A stretch of 5,399 bases of DNA from Candidatus Saccharimonadota bacterium. GTDB lineage: Bacteria; Eremiobacterota; Xenobia; Xenobiales; Xenobiaceae. The notes below the pieces were generated by a model. It made no database searches. It had not been told where the DNA came from and saw only the letters and a program-made list of their open reading frames with translations. The DNA lies in NCBI GenBank assembly GCA_004554425.1, contig SFMI01000133.1, positions 1 to 5,399 on the forward strand, read 5' to 3'. Below are positions 1 through 4,914 of the stretch, piece after piece (position 1 is the stretch's first letter; each line of letters begins with the position of its first letter). The position numbers and the translations under genes are program-made.

Positions 1-2
1 TT

Positions 3-722
3 GAGGCTTTTGATGGCATTATGGTCGCCAGAGGAGACTTGGGCGTAGAAATGCCTATTGATGATATTCCTGTTGTGCAAAAACGCTTGATTCATCTGGC
101 CAGGAAGAAATACAAGCCGGTCATTTGCGCTACACAAATGCTCGATTCTATGATTCGCAATCCGCGTCCTACCAGAGCAGAAGTTACCGATATTGCTAAT
201 GCAATTTTTGACGGTGTCGATGCTGTTATGCTTTCTGGTGAAACTGCTTCTGGTGCTTATCCAGAAGAAGCTGTTGCCGTCATGGCTGGTGTAGCTGCCA
301 AAGCTGAGGCTTGCCTTCCTTATGATAAAATTTTTACTCTCGACTTTGAAAAAGAAAATCGCCCTGATTTAAGTTGTGATATAGCTTTAAGTGCTTGTGA
401 AATTGCTGAAGCCTCTAAGGCTAAAGCTATTTTGGCTTGTACTGCTGAAGGTCATACGGCCAGATGTCTTTCTCACTTTAGGCCTCGCACTTTGGTTGTA
501 GGAGTTGCCTATGATGAAACGGTTGCCAGGCAAATGAATCTTTTCTTTGGCGTAGCTCCGGCCTTAATCAAAAAATCCGAAAATATCGGTGGTATGGTGC
601 TCGGCTCTACCAATGAAGCTGTACGTTGCGGATTTATCGATAAAGGTGATAAAGTTATAGTCGTAGCTGGTTTCCCTCCGGGTGAACCTACCAATTGTAT
701 CTTTGTTAATACTGCCAAGTAG
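3..722 (+). CDS. pyk: Pyruvate kinase, C-terminal part (5' end outside window)
   Basis: Pyruvate kinase transfers phosphate from phosphoenolpyruvate to ADP, giving pyruvate and ATP in the cytoplasm, the last step of glycolysis. The reading frame is open from the window edge (first complete codon at position 3), so the ATG at 21 is an internal Met. The 239 visible residues begin EAFDGIMVARGDLGVE, the active-site loop of the family. Next come ATQMLDSM and NPRPTRAEVTDIANAI, then DGVDAVMLSGETASGAYP, all hallmarks of the last part of the catalytic barrel. The C-terminal domain closes with GSTNEAVRCGFIDKGDKV and a GFPPGEPTN turn, ending shortly after. The protein therefore lacks the extra PEP-utiliser-like domain found in Bacillus-type enzymes. 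The N-terminal half of the barrel and the B domain lie outside the window. The gene is followed 22 nt later by a strong hairpin. The family assignment is essentially certain; regulation cannot be seen. Confidence 0.97.
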   Translation, partial: EAFDGIMVARGDLGVEMPIDDIPVVQKRLIHLARKKYKPVICATQMLDSMIRNPRPTRAEVTDIANAIFDGVDAVMLSGETASGAYPEEAVAVMAGVAAKAEACLPYDKIFTLDFEKENRPDLSCDIALSACEIAEASKAKAILACTAEGHTARCLSHFRPRTLVVGVAYDETVARQMNLFFGVAPALIKKSENIGGMVLGSTNEAVRCGFIDKGDKVIVVAGFPPGEPTNCIFVNTAK

Positions 723-744
723 GCAAAATATCGAATAAATTGAC

Positions 745-791
745 AAATAATCACCATGGAGTTTAGTTGATAAACTAAATGGTGATTATTT
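745..791. terminator. Hairpin between convergent genes, probable bidirectional intrinsic terminator
   Basis: A perfect 13-bp inverted repeat (AAATAATCACCAT at 745-757 with ATGGTGATTATTT at 779-791) encloses a second arm pair, TTTAGTT at 762-768 and AACTAAA at 773-779, with a GATA loop. Read on the + strand the stem runs into TATTTTTTGC, a good U-tract for ending pyk. Read on the minus strand the tail is T-rich but interrupted (TTTGTCAATTTATT), so termination of the facing gene is plausible but weaker. The minus-strand stop codon (790-792) overlaps the end of the stem. Function is inferred from structure and from its position between convergent genes. Confidence 0.88.
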
Positions 792-1254
792 ATTTTTTGC
801 TCACTTTTGCTTTTAGTATAGTTTTCACTTGACTGACTAAGTATATGTTAGTTTTGGCGGGATTATCTTGGTAAGTAGCCATATAGTCTAATTGTCCTGC
901 AGCTCCTAAATAGGCAATGTATTTAATTTGTTCGTCAGTCAAGATTTTTTCAATTCCTTCAGTAAAGATTACACTAGAACGTTGAGCTTGGCGAACTCTA
1001 TATAAATAAGGCAAAATTTGGGCCGCTTTAACTTGATCGAGTTTGTACTCTGTCTCTTGCATGGTCGCCAAACTTTCCAAAGTTTTATATAAATTGTTAC
1101 TTTGGCGGCTGGCAAATTGGGGAGCGCTCAAAGAGGTCATTTTATCATCTACATTCAAAGAACTGCGCAATTCTGGTTGCTGAGGGAATGAAGGCAATGA
1201 AGCTAAGCCAAGCCAAAATACTAAAGCTGCCCAAATTAGTTTTGTACGTTTCAT
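790..1254 (-). CDS. Small exported protein with LTxxQ-like motif, function unknown
   Basis: I do not recognise a named family. The 154-residue product starts with a basic segment (MKRTK) and a hydrophobic run at about residues 6-20, a likely Sec signal peptide or membrane anchor; no clear AxA cleavage site is visible. After a polar stretch (about 25-60) comes a helical region with two matching elements: LDQVKAAQILPYL (72-84) and ILTDEQIKYI (104-113). The spacing, a run of helix with Q-x-x-x-LP followed by an LTxxQ-type motif, resembles small periplasmic helical proteins of the broad Spy/CpxP-like LTxxQ type, but this is inference from pattern only. The tail is Lys-rich. The ATG at 1254 has a weak SD-like GAGAG (1261-1265) with 6 nt spacing. 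A terminator-like hairpin lies just upstream (1268-1312), so the gene either has its own promoter or depends on readthrough. It neighbours another exported protein, the TPR protein. Confidence 0.75.
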   Translation of the reverse strand: MKRTKLIWAALVFWLGLASLPSFPQQPELRSSLNVDDKMTSLSAPQFASRQSNNLYKTLESLATMQETEYKLDQVKAAQILPYLYRVRQAQRSSVIFTEGIEKILTDEQIKYIAYLGAAGQLDYMATYQDNPAKTNIYLVSQVKTILKAKVSKK

Positions 1255-1267
1255 TTTTTTCTCTCAT

Positions 1268-1312
1268 AAAAAATTTTGGCAGGCTCCCACTCAAGAGGGA
1301 AACTTGCCAAAA
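1268..1312 (-). terminator. Intrinsic terminator (or attenuator) between the TPR gene and the small exported gene
   Basis: TTTTGGCA (1274-1281) is perfectly complementary to TGCCAAAA (1305-1312). An inner TCCC (1285-1288) pairs with GGGA (1297-1300), leaving an 8-nt loop. In the minus direction the stem is followed directly by six T (1273-1268), the classical intrinsic terminator form. It lies 50 nt after the TPR stop codon and ends 13 nt before the next minus-strand start codon, so it could also act as an attenuator in that gene's leader. Confidence 0.8.
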
Positions 1313-1361
1313 AGCGATATCTGGCCTTGTATAAAATGTTGGCTAGATTAGTTCTCTGATC

Positions 1362-2489
1362 CTATTTTTTTAATCTGCTCTCTATGCGCTCCAAGTCCAT
1401 TTTTACCATGGGATGGTTGTCATTTATTTGCTTACACTTTATAAAGTGGGCTTGAGCTGATTTCAGATCTTCACGATTCTTATTAAGATCGTAACGCCTC
1501 TCATAACAGCATCCTAAGTAGTGCTCTACTTCAGCGTTGCTGCCTCCATAGGCTTTAGCCGCTGCTGTTAAACTTAAAATGGCACTTTCGATGTCGCCGT
1601 CGCGGTAGGCAATCAAACCAGCTCCCAGCAAAGCTTGTGGAGCAGTGGCATTAAGTTTTAAAGCTTGGGCATATAAATCTTTGGCTTTGCTTATACTGCC
1701 TGCTTTAAGAGCTTCGTAGCCCTGACCAGCTAAAGCAATAGCTTTGCTATTGTCTGAAGTGGCAATAGGTAAATTACCTAAATTGCCAACTGGCAAAGCT
1801 GCAGAGTCTGTTCCGCTCTTAGGCACAAAAGTTGCTTTTGCCAGAGCCTCTTCGATTTTGGCCAATTCACGTTTGGCAGGCTCGTGCTTGGAGTCTAATT
1901 TAATGCACTCTTTTAAGTGATCGCGAGCTAACTCAATTTCGGAGCGTTGCAATTCCAAAAGAGACATTCTGTAATAGCACTCGGAACGGCGATAATTTTT
2001 CTTTGCCAAGTCTTCATAGATGGGATAACAATCGATATTGTTACCGGCGTCTTGAAGTACAGAGGCTTTGTAAAATTGGGCTTCTTTATTGTCAGGCTCT
2101 AAAATACATACGTTGTTGATAAGATCCAAAGACATAGAGAAGTTGCCCAACTTGCGGAAAAGCTGAGACATTTGCATGCGGTAGTCGGTCTTGCGCCCTA
2201 CGGCCTGGCCAGCTAAATCGCCAACATAAGCAAAACGCACAGCATCTTCTACTTGTCCGTTGTCTATGCTCCACTTTATACGTGCTTCCACACGTTCAAA
2301 AAAGCTTTTATCAATAAGTCTGGTGTTGTTTTTTAAGACGGTTGGCCAGGCTTCTACGGGAGCGGAAAACACTCGGCGCAGCATCAAAACTTGTGAAGCT
2401 TCATCGGCAGCTTGAACCGGAGCAGCAAAACTGAGTGATACTCCCAATAATGCAGCTGCAGCAAAGCTAGTTATAAAACGTTTACTCAT
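1362..2489 (-). CDS. Exported tetratricopeptide-repeat (TPR) protein
   Basis: This 375-residue protein starts with a textbook Sec signal peptide: SKR, a hydrophobic run at about 5-22, then PVQA followed by ADE, which predicts cleavage after Ala27. The mature part is helical with degenerate TPR units of about 34 residues. Three lie at roughly 101-134, 135-168 and 169-202, and a second block of two or three lies at roughly 248-282, 283-316 and 317-358. Typical TPR signatures include GQGYEALKAGSISKAKDLY followed by ALKLN, and GAGLIAYRDGDIESAILSL. A low-complexity Ser/Ala/Pro/Gly linker (about 221-247) separates the blocks. TPRs are protein-binding scaffolds; the partner cannot be told, and the product should act outside the cytoplasm. 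The ATG at 2489 is supported by an SD, GAGGAA at 2494-2499, 4 nt upstream. The Lys-rich C-terminus ends in a TAG stop. Confidence 0.9.
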   Translation of the reverse strand: MSKRFITSFAAAALLGVSLSFAAPVQAADEASQVLMLRRVFSAPVEAWPTVLKNNTRLIDKSFFERVEARIKWSIDNGQVEDAVRFAYVGDLAGQAVGRKTDYRMQMSQLFRKLGNFSMSLDLINNVCILEPDNKEAQFYKASVLQDAGNNIDCYPIYEDLAKKNYRRSECYYRMSLLELQRSEIELARDHLKECIKLDSKHEPAKRELAKIEEALAKATFVPKSGTDSAALPVGNLGNLPIATSDNSKAIALAGQGYEALKAGSISKAKDLYAQALKLNATAPQALLGAGLIAYRDGDIESAILSLTAAAKAYGGSNAEVEHYLGCCYERRYDLNKNREDLKSAQAHFIKCKQINDNHPMVKMDLERIESRLKK

Positions 2490-2530
2490 AGTGTTCCTCG
2501 CACATTATCTTCGCCGCCATGGTTCTCTCT

Positions 2531-2569
2531 AAAAGCCGCTGCTTCCTACCTACAGGCTTAGCAGCGGCT
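2531..2569 (-). terminator. GC-rich hairpin after the asparaginase-like gene, probable terminator
   Basis: A perfect 9-bp repeat, AGCCGCTGC at 2534-2542 and GCAGCGGCT at 2561-2569, encloses an 18-nt loop that can add a T-A pair and a small CCT/AGG stem. On the minus strand the stem ends GCAGCGGCTTTTAGAG, so the T-tract is only four long. Its position, 21 nt after the asparaginase-like stop codon and upstream of the TPR gene, fits an intrinsic terminator of moderate strength. A processing or mRNA-stabilising hairpin is the alternative. Confidence 0.62.
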
Positions 2570-2589
2570 AAACATGCTGAAGCTATAAA

Positions 2590-3138
2590 TTAAATACTCT
2601 CTTCCAGTTTGTTACTTTCCGATTCGTGATGCTTGGAACTTTCATGGTGATGTGTTTCCTCAAACTGACCAATAGAGCGATTTTTGCGTACATTATTCCA
2701 AGCAAAATAACGACCGTTCATGGCAATATACACACCGTGAGGTAAAGTCTGTACAAAAGCTAAAGCGCTGCCTAAGTTGAAAAGTCCGTCGGAACTTCCG
2801 AAAGCGTAAGGGATCATAGCGCCAGTTAAAACAATAGTTTTGTCTTTTATGCGCTCGCCGAGATACTTGGCTGTCAATTCCATAGTATCAGTACCGTGAG
2901 TAATAACAATGCGCTCATTATCGCTTTTTATACATGAAGAATAGATTATTTCGCGATCGCTATCGCTCATTTCCAAGCTATCGATCATCATTAAGGTGCG
3001 AATTTCCACATTGGTTAAATTTCGCCCCAAACGTAACATCTCATGTAAATGACTGTCTCGGAAATAAAGTTTGCCGTGTAACTCGTCATATTCTTTGTCA
3101 AAAGTTCCGCCGGTTACAAAAATACGTATATTTTTCAT
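2590..3138 (-). CDS. Single-domain L-asparaginase-like protein with His/Glu-rich tail
   Basis: The 182-residue product matches only the N-terminal domain of type I/II L-asparaginases, which hydrolyse asparagine to aspartate and ammonia. Visible motifs are FVTGGTFDK (residues 7-15, nucleophile-type Thr12), VITHGTDTME (78-87, Thr83-Asp84 pair), VLTGAM (103-108), SSDGLFNLGSA (115-125) and GVYIAMNGRYF followed by VRKNR (Lys152). These are the equivalents of E. coli AnsB Thr12, Thr89-Asp90 and Lys162. Full-length enzymes have about 330 residues and a second domain that completes the substrate pocket; it is absent here. One-domain relatives of about 160 residues do occur in bacteria as asparaginase-domain proteins of unclear activity, so this need not be a broken gene. 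After the family's usual end (about 160) comes a tail with THHHE and KHHES and many Ser/Glu. I place the start at ATG 3138 on homology; the SD is weak. ATGs at 3162/3159 or a TTG at 3180 would add 7-14 basic residues. Confidence 0.85.
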   Translation of the reverse strand: MKNIRIFVTGGTFDKEYDELHGKLYFRDSHLHEMLRLGRNLTNVEIRTLMMIDSLEMSDSDREIIYSSCIKSDNERIVITHGTDTMELTAKYLGERIKDKTIVLTGAMIPYAFGSSDGLFNLGSALAFVQTLPHGVYIAMNGRYFAWNNVRKNRSIGQFEETHHHESSKHHESESNKLEESI

Positions 3139-3166
3139 ACTTTTCGTTTTTGATACCATCATTCTA

Positions 3167-3212
3167 GAGCGTTTGCGCAAAGTTCATTCTGGCAAACTTC
3201 GCGCCAACGCTC
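3167..3212. repeat. 46-nt imperfect palindrome upstream of the asparaginase-like gene
   Basis: Three perfectly paired segments on one axis of symmetry are separated by single mismatches: GAGCGTT/AACGCTC (3167-3173 with 3206-3212), GCGC/GCGC (3175-3178 with 3201-3204) and AAGTT/AACTT (3180-3184 with 3195-3199). A 10-nt loop closes it. It sits 28 nt upstream of the preferred start at 3138. On the minus strand no T-tract follows (TCTAGAATG), so it is not a classical terminator for the aminotransferase. On the + strand it runs into ACTTATTTATTTTATG, but no + gene lies to its left. A weak minus-strand -10 candidate (TAAAAT, 3221-3226) would make the hairpin the 5' end of the asparaginase-like mRNA. 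Its role is undetermined. Confidence 0.7.
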
Positions 3213-3247
3213 ACTTATTTATTTTATGATACGGCGTGCGCTCAATA

Positions 3248-4450
3248 TTATTTAAGCGAAGCCATATAAGAAGAAATTCTATCCAGCCCCTTATCAATTA
3301 GCTCCATACTAGTAGCAAAACTGAGTCTAATATGGTTGGGAGCGCCAAAATCTTCACCGGGAACAACGGCAACTTGGACATTGTCAAGCAATGATTCAGC
3401 CAACTCGTGAGCGCTATTTATCTGGCGTCCCTGAGGATCTTTTTTGCCGAAGTAGGCGCTAACGTCGGGAAAAGCATAGAAAGCGCCGGTGGGGCGAGAA
3501 CATTTTATGTTGGGAATTTCCATAATGCGCTCGTAAATATGAGCGGCGCGTTTGGCAAATTCTTTCACCATGTTAGTTACAGAATCTTGAGGGCCGTGTA
3601 AAGCTTCGATCAAAGCAGCGAAGTTGCTAGCGGTAATATTTGAAGTCATTTGGCTTTGCAACTTAGTCATACCAGCGATAATTTGTTCGGAAGCGACGGC
3701 GTAACCGATACGCCAGCCAGTCATAGCATAAGCTTTGCTGACTCCGTTGATAGTAATGACCCGTTCACTTAATTCAGGATTGGCGCAAGCAAAGCTTAAG
3801 AAGGGATAATCGGCGTATGTTAAGCGCTCGTAAATTTCATCAGAAATAACAAAAAGTTGCGGATGTTTGGCAATTACGGCTGCCAAAGCCTTGATTTCGT
3901 CTGGAGTGTAGCTTATACCGGCTGGGTTGGAAGGAGAGCAAAGCAAGAAAACGCGGCTTTTGGGAGTTATGGCCGCTTCTAACTGTTCTGGTGTTACCTT
4001 AAAATTGTTGTCAGGATCAGTTTCAATTACTTTAACTACACCGCCAACTAATTTTATATGTTCCGGATAGCTGACCCAGTAAGGAGAGGGCAAAAGTACT
4101 TCATCGCCTGGATTGACTAAAGTTAAAAAGCTGAGGAACAATGCTAACTTGGCGCCGGTAGAAATGATGACGTTCTTAGGGGTTATGTCACGATTAAAGC
4201 GTTTTTTGAAGTAGTCGGCCACAGCTTGACGAGCTTGTATAGTTCCCGGGGTTGCTTCGTAGCGAGTGGCCCCGTGATGCAGAGCATAGCAAGCGGCTCC
4301 AATAATATTCTCCGGAGTAGAGAAATCCGGTTCGCCAGCTCCGAAACTGACAATATCAGCTCCCGCAGCTTTGAGAGCTTGGGCTTTGGCATTCACCGCC
4401 AAAGTAGAGGAAGGCTTAACATTCATTACGCGATTGGATAAAACGGTCAT
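3248..4450 (-). CDS. Aspartate aminotransferase, class I, Igamma type (PLP-dependent)
   Basis: This 400-residue, full-length enzyme is a cytoplasmic PLP-dependent transaminase interconverting aspartate plus 2-oxoglutarate with oxaloacetate plus glutamate; some relatives also use prephenate. Motifs: FGAGEPDFSTPE (36-47), STGAKLALF (97-105), SPYWVSYPE (122-130), SPSNPAG (172-178, Asn175), ISDEIYE (202-208, Asp204, Tyr207), NGVSKAYAMTGWRIGY (235-250, PLP Schiff-base Lys239, Arg247), TGAFY (321-325) and VVPGEDFG followed by HIRLSFA (Arg375, alpha-carboxylate binding). The N-terminus VKPSSTLAVNAKAQAL closely resembles the Thermus thermophilus enzyme. Lys101 lies where that enzyme has the Lys that reads the distal carboxylate, supporting aspartate as substrate. 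The start at 4450 is set by a perfect SD, AAGGAG at 4456-4461, with 5 nt spacing; the frame stays open further upstream but runs through a terminator-like element. The gene is divergent from feoAB. I give no symbol because aspC and aspB are used inconsistently for this subgroup. Confidence 0.95.
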   Translation of the reverse strand: MTVLSNRVMNVKPSSTLAVNAKAQALKAAGADIVSFGAGEPDFSTPENIIGAACYALHHGATRYEATPGTIQARQAVADYFKKRFNRDITPKNVIISTGAKLALFLSFLTLVNPGDEVLLPSPYWVSYPEHIKLVGGVVKVIETDPDNNFKVTPEQLEAAITPKSRVFLLCSPSNPAGISYTPDEIKALAAVIAKHPQLFVISDEIYERLTYADYPFLSFACANPELSERVITINGVSKAYAMTGWRIGYAVASEQIIAGMTKLQSQMTSNITASNFAALIEALHGPQDSVTNMVKEFAKRAAHIYERIMEIPNIKCSRPTGAFYAFPDVSAYFGKKDPQGRQINSAHELAESLLDNVQVAVVPGEDFGAPNHIRLSFATSMELIDKGLDRISSYMASLK

Positions 4451-4550
4451 ATTATCTCCTTGGTTTCCTGTTGCTGATAGCTCTAAAAAGGTCATCCTAG
4501 ATTTGCTCTTAGCTTCTGTCTTAAAATTGCTCCTCCCTCTCTTTGGGGCT

Positions 4551-4571
4551 AAAAAAAAGCCTAAATTAGGC
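4551..4571 (-). terminator. Short hairpin with 8-T tract in the presumed aminotransferase leader (possible attenuator)
   Basis: On the minus strand the sequence GCCTAATTTAGGC (4571-4559) forms a 4-5 bp stem and is followed directly by eight T (4558-4551), the form of an intrinsic terminator, although the stem is short. No minus-strand gene lies upstream; the nearest candidate promoter is TATAAA at 4634-4639. A flanking pair, TTAGCCAA (4583-4590) and TTGGGGCTAA (4543-4552, two-nt bulge), can add an outer stem of 8 bp that takes in part of the T-tract. The element lies about 100 nt before the aminotransferase ATG. It could therefore attenuate that gene or end a short RNA of about 75 nt. Confidence 0.5.
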
Positions 4572-4633
4572 ACAAAAATAACTTAGCCAAGCAAACAAAT
4601 ACTCATATGCTAAATAGTTTAGTAGATTAACCT

Positions 4634-4639
4634 TTTATA
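4634..4639 (-). promoter_or_regulatory. Candidate -10 box for the aminotransferase
   Basis: The minus strand reads GCTATAAAAGG here, a 5/6 match to TATAAT in an AT-rich stretch. No good -35 is present at 16-18 nt spacing (best hexamers ACTTTT or TACTTT). Transcription would start near 4627, giving a leader of about 175 nt that includes the terminator-like hairpin at 4551-4571. Confidence 0.3.
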
Positions 4640-4692
4640 GCTTAATTTGTAAGTTAAAAAGTAGGAAAACATCTTATTGTGTAATACTAACA

Positions 4693-4724
4693 GGCGGGAA
4701 CTGCTTCGAGGCGCGGCTCCCTCC
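4693..4724. other. GC-rich hairpin upstream of the feo genes
   Basis: GGGAACTGC (4696-4704) pairs with GCGGCTCCC (4713-4721) with one mismatch and one G-U pair around an 8-nt loop. Two outer G-C pairs (4693-4694 with 4723-4724) follow a mismatch. It stands out as GC-rich within AT-rich sequence. No T-tract follows on either strand, so it is not an intrinsic terminator. It may be a structured leader element or an operator for the iron genes; I could not match it to a known riboswitch. Confidence 0.45.
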
Positions 4725-4771
4725 GTTTGTGTGGTTATAAGGCTTTGCGCCAAGAGAGGAAATTCAAATAT

Positions 4772-4914
4772 TTGAAAACTAAAGATAATGTAATTGTAGA
4801 AGGCCGTACTTTAGCCGAGTTAGTACCTGGAGATACGGCTATAACGGCTGTTTACTCACCTTGAGAAGTGAAGATGCCGCTTCTATTGTTATAGGGAGAA
4901 TACAACATGACTAA
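4772..4914 (+). pseudogene. feoA: FeoA remnant: both ends present, core deleted, ends in different frames
   Basis: FeoA is a small cytoplasmic SH3-like protein of about 75 residues that assists the FeoB ferrous iron transporter. From a TTG at 4772 (SD-like AGAGAGGA at 4753-4760, 11 nt spacing) the frame reads 30 codons and stops at TGA 4862-4864. It includes TLAELVPGDTAITAV, the typical FeoA opening (TLxELxPGxxxxI). In another frame, from about 4849 to the TAA at 4912-4914, the sequence reads CLLTLRSEDAASIVIG, which matches the usual FeoA C-terminus (LSLRxxEAxxI). That frame overlaps the feoB start by 8 nt, as an intact feoA-feoB operon often would. The middle, roughly 35-40 residues with the conserved LRxRLxxMG and GxP(I/L) region, is missing. 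An internal deletion not divisible by three explains all of this; an assembly error is the alternative. A short direct repeat ACGGCT (4835-4840, 4844-4849) lies at the junction. Confidence 0.72.

Larger units (their letters stand above)
4451..4771. other. Divergent intergenic region between the aminotransferase and feo genes
   Basis: These 321 nt hold no convincing gene. From left to right they contain the aminotransferase SD (4456-4461), a minus-strand terminator-like hairpin (4551-4571), and a 13-nt palindrome CTAAATAGTTTAG (4610-4622). A possible minus-strand -10 (TATAAA, 4634-4639) follows, then a GC-rich hairpin (4693-4724), a possible + strand -10 TATAAG (4736-4741, no good -35), and the SD-like AGAGAGGA (4753-4760) of the feoA remnant. 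The stretch 4570-4690 is strongly AT-rich, as expected of a promoter region serving both directions. Promoter assignments are tentative. Confidence 0.6.

Noticed and set aside
2504..2532. Promoter for the TPR gene (minus-strand GATAAT at 2504-2509).
   Set aside because: The -35 match is poor and the start of transcription would fall in the ribosome binding site, leaving no leader for ribosome binding.
4451..4573. Extending the aminotransferase N-terminus by 41 residues to a GTG at 4573, or by 15 residues to an ATG at 4495.
   Set aside because: The longer reading translates the terminator-like hairpin and its T-tract. The ATG at 4450 has a perfect SD at ideal spacing, and homologues such as the Thermus enzyme start at the equivalent position.
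4583..4606. A 7-codon minus-strand leader peptide (MSICLLG, then stop) just before the terminator-like hairpin.
   Set aside because: It has no ribosome binding site and no run of regulatory codons such as Asp, Phe or Tyr. Such short ORFs are expected by chance in AT-rich sequence.
4693..4740. T-box or NiCo-type riboswitch for the divergent region.
   Set aside because: Only superficial matches (a GGGAGCCGCG stretch on the minus strand, an ACAGGCGGGAACTG stretch on the + strand). The remaining conserved helices could not be found by eye.
4783..4798. GATAATG-containing stretch resembling half of a Fur box near the feo genes.
   Set aside because: It lies inside the translated start of the feoA remnant and matches only one half-site.
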